DNA from: Cellulosimicrobium cellulans
Lineage (GTDB): Bacteria; Actinomycetota; Actinomycetes; Actinomycetales; Cellulomonadaceae
DNA: 64,000 bases
Reading direction: 5' to 3'
Assembly: GCF_016921195.1 (NCBI RefSeq)
Contig: NZ_JAFGYF010000004.1
Coordinates: 1 to 64,000, forward strand
The translations under genes and the position numbers were made by a program. Position 1 is the stretch's first letter; each line of letters begins with the position of its first letter. Below the pieces are notes generated by a model that was not told the DNA's origin, searched no databases, and worked only from the letters and a program-made list of their open reading frames with translations. Below are positions 48,446 through 57,654 of this stretch, in pieces.

Positions 48446-51400
48446 CTACAGGTCCGCCACCCGGATGTCACGGAACTCGATGAGGTCCGCGTTCCCGTGG
48501 TTCTGGAGCCCGATGAACCCGCTGTCGAACTGGCGCAGGTCCGTGGGCGGGTCGCCGGCCCGGGACGACTGCTGTCCCGGCGTGTTCTCCCACTCGTTGA
48601 TGACGACGCCGTTGCGGATGATCGTGTACTGCTGCCCGACCACCCGGATCTCGTACTCGTTCCACTCGCCCTTGGGCTTCTCGCCACCGGTGTTCAGGCC
48701 CACCGGGTCGAAGTTGTAGACCGAGCCGGTCTTCTGGGGCTCACCCGTCGGACCGTCGTAGATCTGGATCTCGTGGCCGCAGTAGATCGCGACCCACGCG
48801 GGTGACGTCTGCCCCTCGGCGCACTGGGCGCCGCCCGGGTCGTTCGGGTTCGGGAACCGGGTGAACACGCCGGTGTTGGCGTGGTGGTCACCCTCCGAGA
48901 CGTCGCGGTACAGGAGCTTCACGGAGAAGTCCCCGAGCTCCTCGCCCGCGTACCAGAGCATCCCCAGGCCGCCGCTCGACTTCAGCGAACCGCCCGGCTC
49001 GAGCGTGAACTTCCCGCCCGGTGCCTGGAACCAGTCGTACAGCGACGCCTCGGTGCCGTCGAAGATCGTGCGGTACCCGCCGGGGTCCACGCCGATCTGG
49101 GACCGGGCCGCGGCGTCGACGAGGCGAGCGCGCTCGCGCTCGTCGATCCGGCTGTCGTCGTACAGGCTCTTCGCGACCGACTCGACGTGCGCCAGGAACC
49201 GGGCGTGGGTGCGCCACTCCTTCTCGTCCTGGAACAGGTCGTTCATCGTGCAGGCGCCCAGGTCGAGGTTCTCGACCGTGGAGTCCACGTCGCCGAAGAA
49301 CACGGTCTCGCGCTCGTCGGGCAGGGTGCACGACGGCGAGCCGTCGGTCGTGACGGTGGCCTTCGAGCCGTCCGCGTACGTCACGGTGAGCTTGGCCTCG
49401 TAGGTCCCGATGCGGGGGTACTTGTGCTTCGGGTTGGCCTGGCGCGAGGTCGAGCCGTCGCCGAACTCCCAGAGGTAGGAGACGCCGCCGGAACGCTCGC
49501 CGGTGAACTGCACCGTCAGCGGGTCGCCCTGGATGCTCGTCGCGGACGCCGCCGGGGCCGGGGTCGGAGCCCCGCCCTGGTACGTGATCCGCATGAGCTT
49601 CTGGTTCGGGTCGAGGCTGAAGAAGCCGCCCGCGTAGTCGACGAGGTACAGCGCGCCGTCCGGACCGAACTTCGCGTCCATCCAGCTCTGCAGCAGCCCG
49701 TCACCGCGACCGCCCGGGATGATCTGGCGCAGGTCCTCCATGAACACGGGGGCGTCCAGGTTCTCCGGGTCGACCGTCACCGCGACGCGGTTGTTCGGGT
49801 TCGACTGGTCGCCGATGAACCACTTGCCCTCCCAGTACGACGGCCAGGCGACGTCCGACTCGGGGTCGACCTGCGACTGGCGGTACGTCGGGCCGGACAT
49901 GACGGCCTGGCCGCCACCCCGCAGCCACGGGATGGTGTAGGTCGCGTCGTCGTCCTCGTACGTCGGGATGCCGTCGCCGCGGTCGGGGAAGACCGGCCCG
50001 CCGCCCGAGGGCGAGTACCAGATCATGTTGTCGCGCACGGGCGGGAGGTCCACGAGGCCCGTGTTGCGCGGCGACGTGTTCTTCGGGTTGTCGCAGTCGT
50101 ACCAGCCGGTGAGGACGCTCGCGTCCTCGTTGCTGCGGTCACGGTACGGCTGCTTGTTGCCCATGCAGTACGGCCAGCCCTGGTTGCCCGCGGACGTGAT
50201 GATCGTCGCGGTCTCGTACTTCGCCGGACCGAGGTCCGGGTTCGGGCTGGTCGCGTCCGGCCCGACCCAGGCGGCCGTGAGCCAGTCCGTGTCGGGGTCG
50301 ATCTGGAGGCGCGAGATGTTGCGCACGCCCATGACGTAGATCTCCGGACGCGTCTTGTCCGCGGGGTACTCGCCCACCGGGAACAGGTTGTCCTCCGGGA
50401 TCGTGTACGTGCCGTCGTCCTCGGGGTGGATCCGCAGGATCTTGCCGTTGAGGTCGTTCGTGTTGCCCGACGTGCGGCGCGCGTCCTGGAAGCTGATCCC
50501 CGCGTACTCCTGCGTCCAGTTGTTGCCGGAGTACCCGTTCGAGCCGCCGGACGAGTTGTTGTCGCCCGAGCCGATGTAGAGGTTGCCCTCGCTGTCGAAC
50601 GCCATGCCGCCACCCGCGTGGCAGCAGCTGTGGATCTGCGTCTCCCACTCGAGCAGGTCGACGCGCGTGCTCTGGTCGATCGTCGGGGTCGCCGGGTCGT
50701 AGGTGAACCGCGAGACGGTCCGGTAGCCCACGCGACGCTCGCGGTCGATGCTCTCGTGCGGCATCCAGTACACGTAGAGCCAGTGGTTGGTCGCGAAGTC
50801 GGGGTCGGGCACGATGCCGAGCAGCCCCTCCTCGTTCTTCACGAGCTCGTCGCCGCTGCCGCGGTTGCCCATGACGTCGAGCGTCGTGAGCAGCGTCGCC
50901 TCGCCCGTCTCGGGGTCCCACTGGTGGATCGTGCCGCAGCCGAGGCCCACGTTCGGGTCGCTCCACGGGACGATCGGGCCGGTCGGGCAGGCACCGCGGC
51001 CGATGTAGAAGACCGTGCCGTCGGGCGCGATCGTCAGGCCGTGCTGCTCGCCGTTCTGGTCCAGCGTGCCGGGCGTGTTGACCTGGGACAGGCGCTCGGC
51101 CTGGTAGTTCGACGCGATGGTCGCCTGGCAGTCACCGCGCACGACGCCCGTCGTCCACTGGAGGGCACCGAGCAGGTGGGTGCGGAACGTCTCGTCCTCC
51201 CAGCTCTCGGGCGTGCCGCCCATGCCGGTGAAGAACGAGCGGCCGCCGTCGTAGTCGCGGCACCAGGACAGGGGCTGGAACGGGTTGGTCGTCGGGCCGG
51301 CGTCGGCGCCGGGCTCGAGCGTCGCGACCGTGTGCACGTCACCGGTCGGGTCCTCGGTCCAGTCCAGCCACCGGTCCTCGCGGTCCCACGTGAGCGGGAG

Positions 51401-52444
51401 GTCCGCCGTCGCGGGGTGCTGACGGTCGACCAGGTCGACCGTGCGCTCCTCGACCGGGATCTCCTCGCCGGGCTGCTCGACGGAGTCCGGGCCGTACAGG
51501 GAGATCTCGGCGAGCTGGACCTCGGCGTCGCCCGAGTTCGCCGTGACGTCCAGGCGGTACCAGCCGTACGGGGTCTCGTTGCCGACCTCGAAGGTGCGGC
51601 GCTGGAAGCGCTGCGAGAACGTCTGGTCGGTCTGGGTGTCGACGTCGACCCACGTCTGGCCGTCCGTGGAGCCCTGGAGCTTCCAGTTCTTGGGGTCGCG
51701 ACCCGGGGAGTCGTTCGCGGACGTCAGGCTGTACTCCACGAGCGCGACGGGCTGCTCCATCCGGAGCGTGAGTGTCCCCGTGCGGGCGAACGTCAGCCAC
51801 TTGGTGCCGGGGTCGCCGTCGACCGCCATGGGCGGCGTCTCGGCGGCCGGGCTCCGCCCGGTGCCGGTCGCCTCCGCGACCTTCTCCGAGACCGGGGTCG
51901 CGCCCGCGATCCGGGTGCCCACGAGGCCCTCGAACCACTTCGACGACTCCTGGGCGCGCGCGGCGTCGCGCACGCCGAGGAAGCCGCCGCCGCCGTTGAT
52001 GTACGCCTGGAGCGCGGCCTCCTGCTCGCCGTTCAGCTCGATGCCCTCCGCGGAGAGCATGACGACGCCGCGGTACTCGCCGAGCGTCGCCTCGCTGATC
52101 ATCGCGGGGTCGGACGTCGCCTCGACGTCGAACCCGTTGGCGGCGCCCAGCTCGGTCAGCGCCGCCGTCGCGGCGACCACCGGGTCGGTCTGCTCGTCCG
52201 GCGCGCCGTGGAACACGAGCACACGCACGGGAGCGGTGGCCGTCGCGGCCGCGACGGACCCGGCCGTGGGGGCCACGCTCGAGGCGACCGTGCTCGTCGG
52301 GGTCGTGGCGACGGGCTGGGCCGACGCCGGGATCACGGCCGCGCTCGCGACGAGCGCGGCGCTCGTGAGGCCGACCGTCATGGCCAGCAGTGCTCCTGGT
52401 CGGGAGCGTCCCCTCGCGGGGGATGTCGATCGTCTGGACAGCAC
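48446..52444 (-). CDS. Secreted ThuA / sugar dehydrogenase / PKD / DUF1080 multidomain protein
   Basis: A 1332-residue exported protein. In order: signal peptide (1-43); ThuA domain starting VRVLVFHGAPDEQTDP (about 75-180); an F5/8-type C (discoidin, CBM32-like) domain (about 195-330); the rest of ThuA, with FFTGMGGTPESWEDETFRTH (to about 460); a six-bladed PQQ-type sugar dehydrogenase propeller (about 460-945) with EQHGLTIAPDGTVFYIGRG, HSCCHAGGGMAFDSEGNLYI and EIYVMGVRNISRLQIDPDT; a PKD domain (VSYLWEFGDGSTSRQANPKH); an 86-residue Cys-containing module; and a DUF1080 lectin-like domain (IFDGTEASLYDWF to the end). It probably binds and oxidises glycans outside the cell. GTG 52444 has AAGGAG upstream. 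Confidence 0.85.
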   Translation of the reverse strand: MLSRRSTSPARGRSRPGALLAMTVGLTSAALVASAAVIPASAQPVATTPTSTVASSVAPTAGSVAAATATAPVRVLVFHGAPDEQTDPVVAATAALTELGAANGFDVEATSDPAMISEATLGEYRGVVMLSAEGIELNGEQEAALQAYINGGGGFLGVRDAARAQESSKWFEGLVGTRIAGATPVSEKVAEATGTGRSPAAETPPMAVDGDPGTKWLTFARTGTLTLRMEQPVALVEYSLTSANDSPGRDPKNWKLQGSTDGQTWVDVDTQTDQTFSQRFQRRTFEVGNETPYGWYRLDVTANSGDAEVQLAEISLYGPDSVEQPGEEIPVEERTVDLVDRQHPATADLPLTWDREDRWLDWTEDPTGDVHTVATLEPGADAGPTTNPFQPLSWCRDYDGGRSFFTGMGGTPESWEDETFRTHLLGALQWTTGVVRGDCQATIASNYQAERLSQVNTPGTLDQNGEQHGLTIAPDGTVFYIGRGACPTGPIVPWSDPNVGLGCGTIHQWDPETGEATLLTTLDVMGNRGSGDELVKNEEGLLGIVPDPDFATNHWLYVYWMPHESIDRERRVGYRTVSRFTYDPATPTIDQSTRVDLLEWETQIHSCCHAGGGMAFDSEGNLYIGSGDNNSSGGSNGYSGNNWTQEYAGISFQDARRTSGNTNDLNGKILRIHPEDDGTYTIPEDNLFPVGEYPADKTRPEIYVMGVRNISRLQIDPDTDWLTAAWVGPDATSPNPDLGPAKYETATIITSAGNQGWPYCMGNKQPYRDRSNEDASVLTGWYDCDNPKNTSPRNTGLVDLPPVRDNMIWYSPSGGGPVFPDRGDGIPTYEDDDATYTIPWLRGGGQAVMSGPTYRQSQVDPESDVAWPSYWEGKWFIGDQSNPNNRVAVTVDPENLDAPVFMEDLRQIIPGGRGDGLLQSWMDAKFGPDGALYLVDYAGGFFSLDPNQKLMRITYQGGAPTPAPAASATSIQGDPLTVQFTGERSGGVSYLWEFGDGSTSRQANPKHKYPRIGTYEAKLTVTYADGSKATVTTDGSPSCTLPDERETVFFGDVDSTVENLDLGACTMNDLFQDEKEWRTHARFLAHVESVAKSLYDDSRIDERERARLVDAAARSQIGVDPGGYRTIFDGTEASLYDWFQAPGGKFTLEPGGSLKSSGGLGMLWYAGEELGDFSVKLLYRDVSEGDHHANTGVFTRFPNPNDPGGAQCAEGQTSPAWVAIYCGHEIQIYDGPTGEPQKTGSVYNFDPVGLNTGGEKPKGEWNEYEIRVVGQQYTIIRNGVVINEWENTPGQQSSRAGDPPTDLRQFDSGFIGLQNHGNADLIEFRDIRVADL

Positions 52445-52550
52445 TCTCCAACTCCTTCGTCATCGGTGCGGCACTCCCGGGCGGGCCGGGAGCGGGTCGT
52501 GCTGGTGCGGGTGTGCTGCTACGGGCCGGCCTGCGACCCGTCGGTCCCGC

Positions 52551-53711
52551 TCAGTGGCCGGCGTGGCCCGTGAGGCCGACGACGGCCGGTCCGGTCCCGC
52601 CCGCGGCAGCGCCGCCGGTCGTGGCCGTGGCCCCGGACGGCGCGGCACCCGACGGGGCCGACGTCGTGTGGCTGCCGTGGCCCTGGAACCGGTCGATGGA
52701 CTCCTGTGCCCCCGGCGGCATGGAGCCGTCGGCGTTGCGCACGAGGAAGATGCCGGCCATCCCGCCGTCGGAGTGGAACTGGACGTGGCAGTGGTACATC
52801 CACGCCCCCGGCCCGACGCCGAGGCCGGCGACGACCTGGAACCCGAACGCGTCGCCCGGGTTGAGGTCCCGGTTGTCGACGACCTGGCTCGTGTCGTACT
52901 GGTCCGCGAGCAGGCCCGTCCGGTTGTTCGCCCAGCGGTGGGCGTGCAGGTGGAAGGTGTGGAGCTGGTTCCCGTGACCGATGCAGATAAACTCGACGCG
53001 CTCGCCGAGCTTCGCCTCGAACATCGGCGTGTCCGGGGCGACCTTGTTGTTGATGGTCATGTCGTTGAAGACCATCGTGAACTGCTTCTGCGGCAGCACG
53101 TCCCCGACCCGGCGCACGACGAGCGCGCCGTAGAGGCCCGCGGCGATCCCCTGCGTGCCGTGGTCGCCCCACGCGTGGTCGTGGTAGTGCCAGTAGCCCG
53201 CGCTGCCCGGCATCCAGATGCCGCGGTCGCGCGCCATCTTCACGGTCGACCAGGTGTAGGTGCGCGTCTCGCCCGGCTCGTTGAACGAGTTGTTGAACGC
53301 GCTGCCGTCGCTGTTCACGTCGTAGTTCACGCCGTGCGGGTGGATCGACAGGCGCTTGTCCGTCGTGTTGACGAGCGTGATCTCGAGGGTCTGGCCCTCC
53401 CACATCTCGAGGATCGGCCCGGGGACCGTGGCCTTGCCGCGCTCGAGGCCGTAGCCGACGAGGGTGTCGGAGATGCGCTCGGCGTACATCGTGATCTTGC
53501 GGACGTCGCCCGCGGCCGTGGCGACCGCCCCGGTGGCGGCCGCACCGGTCGTCGTCGCGGCCGCGGCCGGGGGCGCCGCGGCGACGCTGCCGCCGGCCCC
53601 GAGCAGCAGCGCGGCCGCCGGGCTCGCGGCGACGACGCCCGCGCCGGCGAGGAGAGCCCGTCTCGAGAGCGGCCTCGCGGGCGTCTCGGTCTCGGTCGTG
53701 GGGTCGTGCAT
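52551..53711 (-). CDS. Two-domain (small) laccase, multicopper oxidase
   Basis: Extracellular copper oxidase of 386 residues, matching the two-domain laccases of actinomycetes, which act as trimers and reduce O2 to water while oxidising phenols or other donors. The Tat-type signal is RPLSRRALLAGAGVV. Copper motifs: SIHPHGVNYD, YWHYHDHAWGDHG, QLHTFHLHAHRW and MYHCHVQFHSDGGM, giving the full type 1, 2 and 3 ligand set with an axial Met. A Gly/Ala/Ser/Thr-rich tail of about 50 residues ends in GHAGH. ATG 53711 has AAGGAG upstream. It is the first of three exported proteins on this strand and lies 106 bases upstream of the ThuA giant. Confidence 0.92.
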   Translation of the reverse strand: MHDPTTETETPARPLSRRALLAGAGVVAASPAAALLLGAGGSVAAAPPAAAATTTGAAATGAVATAAGDVRKITMYAERISDTLVGYGLERGKATVPGPILEMWEGQTLEITLVNTTDKRLSIHPHGVNYDVNSDGSAFNNSFNEPGETRTYTWSTVKMARDRGIWMPGSAGYWHYHDHAWGDHGTQGIAAGLYGALVVRRVGDVLPQKQFTMVFNDMTINNKVAPDTPMFEAKLGERVEFICIGHGNQLHTFHLHAHRWANNRTGLLADQYDTSQVVDNRDLNPGDAFGFQVVAGLGVGPGAWMYHCHVQFHSDGGMAGIFLVRNADGSMPPGAQESIDRFQGHGSHTTSAPSGAAPSGATATTGGAAAGGTGPAVVGLTGHAGH

Positions 53712-54287
53712 GGGGGACTCCTTCCGGGCGTTCGGGGCCGTCCGGGCTGCTCGCGGGCGCGCCGGACCGCGTGGCGGCGCTCGCTGCCACGCTGACCGGC
53801 GCCCCGTCGGCGCGCGGAGGTCCCCGGGGTGGTGCGGCGGGGCGCTCGATGACGTGTGGGCAGGACTGGGTCGTGCGGGGGTGTCCCGCGTCGCAGAGGG
53901 TCGAGACAGGTGCTCGGTCGTGCGGGGGCTCGTCTCGCGGCCGGTGGGAGACCGACCGTGGGGCGAGGTCCGGGACCGCCGTGGTCCCGCCGTGGCACGC
54001 CTCGGTGCGCGCCGTCGGCTGTCGGTCCGGACGCCGCGCTCCCCTGCCCGACGTCCGGTCCCCTGGTCGGTTCCAGGGGCAACGAGGTTTATGACACCGC
54101 AGTCAGGAGGCGATGTCAACAGTTGGTCGAAAGTTGTGTCGACAACAAGCAAAAGTCCCCGGTCGACCGACACTTCTCCGCCAAAGCCGAGACTCGGGAG
54201 CCGCTCGGAGCCGCCCGTCGCGCGACGCGGGCGGGGTCCCGGGCGCCTCGGCGGGTGTACGACGCGCGCCCGTGGTGGAGTGACCGC
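53712..54287. promoter_or_regulatory. Divergent promoter region between the laccase and GH65 genes
   Basis: I find no supportable gene in these 576 bases. Most is GC-rich without structure. A markedly AT-richer island at about 54086-54165 contains GTCAACAG at 54115-54122, then GAAAGTTGTGTCGACAAC at about 54129-54146 with a GTCGAC core. It resembles the GH43 promoter region, which has AGAAGTTGTTGACTTG on its coding strand. A sugar-responsive operator is possible. The GH65 start lies about 140 bases downstream. Confidence 0.4.
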
Positions 54288-56624
54288 GTGACGAACGCTC
54301 CCCCCGCCTGGACGGTCCGCGAGCCGGGCCTCGCGGTCGACTCGCCCCGGGCGGCCGCCTCCCTCCTGTCCCTCGCGAACGGGTACGTGGGCGTCCGGGG
54401 CGTCCTCGACGAGGTCGCCGCGGAGGACGACCCGGCGACGCTCGTCGCCGACGTCTTCGAGGAGTTCGACCAGACCTACGCCGAGCGTGCCTACGCCTAC
54501 CCCGCGGTCGAGGAGCGCCTGGTGCCCGTCGTCGACGCCTGGCGGCTCGGCTGGTCGGTCGACGGCGCGCCCGTCGACGTGCGGACCGCCGCGGACGGCG
54601 ACGGCGGCGACCCGGGACTCACGGGTGCGGTCGAGGCGCACGACCGCGTGCTCGACCTGCGCGCCGGTGTCCTGCGGCGGGAGCTGCGGTGGACGTCGCC
54701 GGCGGGCGGCACCGTGACGCTGCACGCCGAGCGGCTCGTGCCGCTCGCGCGGCGCGCGGTGGTCGCGGCGCGCTGGCGGGTGCAGGCGCACGACGACGTG
54801 GCCCTGGCCGTGCGGCCGGTGCCCGACTGCCCGCACGGGGACGCGGAGGAGGACCGGGCGGCGCCCGGGCTGCGCACGGTCTCGTGCCGGCACGAGGCCG
54901 ACGGCTCGTCGGTGCGCCAGCGCACCGTGCGCTCCGAGCGCGGCGTCGCGGTCGAGACCGCGCACGTGGTCGAGACCGCGGACGGCGTCTCGCCCGTGTG
55001 GCACCACCGCGGCGGCGGCTCGGTGCTCACGGTCGACCTGCGTGCGGGCCAGTGGGTGAGCGTCGTCGTCCTCGCCGCCTACGCGGGCGGCGAGGACGCG
55101 GACGCCCTGCCCGCGCACGCGCACGCGGTGCTCGCCGACGCCCGGCAGGCCGGGTGGGACGCGCTCGCGCGCGAGCAGGCCGACGTCCTCGCCGACGTGT
55201 GGGACCGGGGCGACGTCGAGCTCGACGGCGACGACGAGATGCAGCAGGCGATGCGGCACTCGCTGTTCCAGGTGGTGCAGGCGGCGGCACGCGTCGAGGG
55301 GGTCGGTGTGCGGGCCAAGGGGCTCACGGGCACCGGGTACGGGGGTCATGCGTTCTGGGACTCCGAGACGTTCGTGCTGCCCGTGCTCGACCACGTGCTC
55401 CCCGGCGCGGCCGCCGCGCACCTGCGCTGGCGGCACGCGACGCTCCACCGGGCGTGCGAGCGCGCGGCCGAGCTGGGTCTGCCCGGGGCGGCGTTCCCGT
55501 GGCGCACGATCAGCGGCCGCGAGTCATCCGGCTACTGGCCCGCCGGGACGGCCGCGTTCCACGTCGCGTCGGCCGTGGCGCTCGCCGCGGTGCGGCACGT
55601 GGCGGCCACGCACGACGACGAGCTCGCGCGGGACGTCGCGGTCGACCTCGTCGTCGAGACGGCGCGCCTGTGGGCCGGGCGCGGGCACCACACCGCGGCG
55701 GGCTTCCGCATCGACGGCGTGACGGGGCCCGACGAGTACACCGCGGTCGTCGACAACAACACGTACACGAACCTCATGGCGCGCAAGAACCTGCGCGCCG
55801 CCGACGAGCTGTGCGCGCGGTTCCCCGAGCAGGCCGCCCGGCGGGGCGTCACCGCGCAGGAGCGCCGCGAGTGGCTGCGTGCGGCCGAGCGCATGACCGT
55901 CCCGTACAACGCCGAGCTTGGGGTCACCGAGCAGTCGCAGGACTTCACGCACCACGCGCACTGGGACTTCGAGGCCGAGGGCACGGCCCGGTTCCCGCTG
56001 GACGACCACGTGCACTACGTCGAGCTCTACCGCCGGCAGGTCGTCAAGCAGGCGGACCTCGTGCTCGCGCTGCACACCGCGCCCGAGGAGTTCACCGCGG
56101 AGCAGCGGCGCCGGGACTTCGACTACTACGAGCCGCTGACCGTCCGCGACTCGTCGCTGTCCGCGCCCGCCCAGGCGGTGGTCGCCGCGGAGATCGGGTA
56201 CGTCGACCTCGCCTACGCCTACGCGCGCGAGTGCGCGCTCCTCGACCTGTACGACCTGCGCGCCTCGACGGACGGCGGGCTGCACGTCGCCTCGCTCGCG
56301 GGCGCCTGGACCGCCGTCGTTACCGGGATCGCGGGCCTGCGGCACGACGACGGCGCGCTCCGCCTCGCTCCCCGGCTCCCCGCCCGCCTCACGCGGCTCG
56401 CGTTCACCGCTCACCACCAGGGCGCGCGCGCCCGCGTCGAGGTCCGGCGCGACGGCGTGACCTACCGGCTCGTGTCCGGGAACGCCCTGCGGCTCGTCCA
56501 CGACGACGAGGAGCTCGAGCTCACGCCCGAACGGCCGGAGGCCGAGCGGCCGCTGCTCCCGGGCATCGCGGACCCGCCGCCCGCCCAGCCGCCGGGCCGC
56601 GCGCCGCTGTTCGACGCCTCGTAG
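54288..56624 (+). CDS. GH65 family glycoside phosphorylase/hydrolase
   Basis: A 778-residue enzyme of the maltose/trehalose/kojibiose phosphorylase family. The N-terminal beta-sandwich begins with LLSLANGYVGVRGVLDE. The (alpha/alpha)6 barrel carries GGHAFWDSETFVLPVL and GVTGPDEYTAVVDNNTYTN, where the Glu is the general acid, followed by VVKQADLVLAL (the His-Ser or Lys-Gln phosphate/acid-binding position). The C-terminal part contains HVASLAGAWTAVVTGIAGLR. It acts in the cytosol on an alpha-linked disaccharide, using phosphate in most members. No beta-phosphoglucomutase or transporter is adjacent, so the substrate is open. GTG 54288 is chosen; a GTG at 54255 would add 11 residues. Confidence 0.9.
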   Translation: MTNAPPAWTVREPGLAVDSPRAAASLLSLANGYVGVRGVLDEVAAEDDPATLVADVFEEFDQTYAERAYAYPAVEERLVPVVDAWRLGWSVDGAPVDVRTAADGDGGDPGLTGAVEAHDRVLDLRAGVLRRELRWTSPAGGTVTLHAERLVPLARRAVVAARWRVQAHDDVALAVRPVPDCPHGDAEEDRAAPGLRTVSCRHEADGSSVRQRTVRSERGVAVETAHVVETADGVSPVWHHRGGGSVLTVDLRAGQWVSVVVLAAYAGGEDADALPAHAHAVLADARQAGWDALAREQADVLADVWDRGDVELDGDDEMQQAMRHSLFQVVQAAARVEGVGVRAKGLTGTGYGGHAFWDSETFVLPVLDHVLPGAAAAHLRWRHATLHRACERAAELGLPGAAFPWRTISGRESSGYWPAGTAAFHVASAVALAAVRHVAATHDDELARDVAVDLVVETARLWAGRGHHTAAGFRIDGVTGPDEYTAVVDNNTYTNLMARKNLRAADELCARFPEQAARRGVTAQERREWLRAAERMTVPYNAELGVTEQSQDFTHHAHWDFEAEGTARFPLDDHVHYVELYRRQVVKQADLVLALHTAPEEFTAEQRRRDFDYYEPLTVRDSSLSAPAQAVVAAEIGYVDLAYAYARECALLDLYDLRASTDGGLHVASLAGAWTAVVTGIAGLRHDDGALRLAPRLPARLTRLAFTAHHQGARARVEVRRDGVTYRLVSGNALRLVHDDEELELTPERPEAERPLLPGIADPPPAQPPGRAPLFDAS

Positions 56625-56663
56625 CGTCTCGTCCGGCGCCGGCCCGGTCGGCGACGGTCGGCG

Positions 56664-57530
56664 TCAGGCGTCCAGCACCTCGCGCAGCGCGGCCGCGAAC
56701 GCCGCGGGGTCGTTGTCCGGCGACCACTCGCTGACCATGAAGCCGCCGTGGTCACCGGGGAAGGTCACGGCCTCGACGCCGAGCAGTTCCGCGAGCGCCG
56801 CGCCACCGCGCCAGGCGAGCGTGCCGCCGCCCTGCGCGCTGACGACGGGCACGATCCGCGTCCCCGAGGCGCTCAGCGCATCGGCGTCGGGCGACCACGA
56901 CGGCATGGTCGCGAGGTTCTTGCCGAGCAGCAGGTCGTCGCGCGACCCGTCGTCCTCGGTCGGGAAGCCGAACGTCGCGGGGTCGGGGGCGGGGCGGTCG
57001 AGGTAGTCCGCGGGCAGCGGGCCGACGTGGCTCACGAGCGCGACGAACTTCGCCATGGCCGGGCCGAACCCCTCGCGGCGGTACGTGTCGACGATGTCCG
57101 CCTGCACCGCCGCCACGATCCCGGCGTCCTCGAGCAGCGGGGTGATCGGCGGCTCGTGCGACACGAAGGTCCGCACGTCGCCCGGGTGGCGCTCGATCCA
57201 CGACAGCCCGACGACGCCGCCCCCGCTCGAGCCGAACACGTCCACCGGGCCCAGCCCGAGCGCGGTCACGACCGCGTGCAGGTCGTCGGCGTGCGCCTCG
57301 ACGGAGACCTCGCCGTCCGCCGCGAGCGTGCTGCGCTCGGTGCCGCGCGGGTCGTACGTGACGACCAGGCGGTCGTCGAGCAGCCCGACGAGCTGCTCGA
57401 ACCCGGACGCCGCCATGGGTGAGCCCATGACGACCAGCGGCGGGCGGTCCCCCACCACGTCGGGCGTCCAGACGTCGTAGGCGACGACGGCGCCGGGCAC
57501 GTCCAGGGTGTGGGTCTTGCGCTCGCTCAT
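56664..57530 (-). CDS. Alpha/beta hydrolase
   Basis: A 288-residue cytosolic alpha/beta-hydrolase fold protein. The oxyanion region is PPLVVMGSPMAASGF, followed by VVTYDPRGTERSTL. The nucleophile elbow is VDVFGSSGGGVVGLSW (Gly-x-Ser-x-Gly with the nucleophilic Ser), and the catalytic His is likely in FPGDHGGFMVSEW. The likely acid Asp lies upstream of that, near the ALAELLGVEAVTFPGD strand. The substrate is unknown. ATG 57530 is preceded by GGAGGATGCC, a good ribosome site. It converges with the GH65 gene and is divergent from a membrane protein gene. Confidence 0.88.
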   Translation of the reverse strand: MSERKTHTLDVPGAVVAYDVWTPDVVGDRPPLVVMGSPMAASGFEQLVGLLDDRLVVTYDPRGTERSTLAADGEVSVEAHADDLHAVVTALGLGPVDVFGSSGGGVVGLSWIERHPGDVRTFVSHEPPITPLLEDAGIVAAVQADIVDTYRREGFGPAMAKFVALVSHVGPLPADYLDRPAPDPATFGFPTEDDGSRDDLLLGKNLATMPSWSPDADALSASGTRIVPVVSAQGGGTLAWRGGAALAELLGVEAVTFPGDHGGFMVSEWSPDNDPAAFAAALREVLDA

Positions 57531-57654
57531 GGCATCCTCCGTGTCGTCGTGCCCGCGGTCGTGCACCGGGGCTCCCGAGCGTTCTGACGACGACCGCCCC
57601 GGGAACTCATCGACGTCGGTGCGACCGGTGCGCCGCTGCCACTACCCTCGCAGG

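Noticed and set aside
45919-52573. Very long forward open frames over the copper/ThuA cluster
   Set aside because: Their repeating pattern mirrors the Ig-like repeats and propeller on the other strand, and they have no starts with ribosome sites or domain matches.
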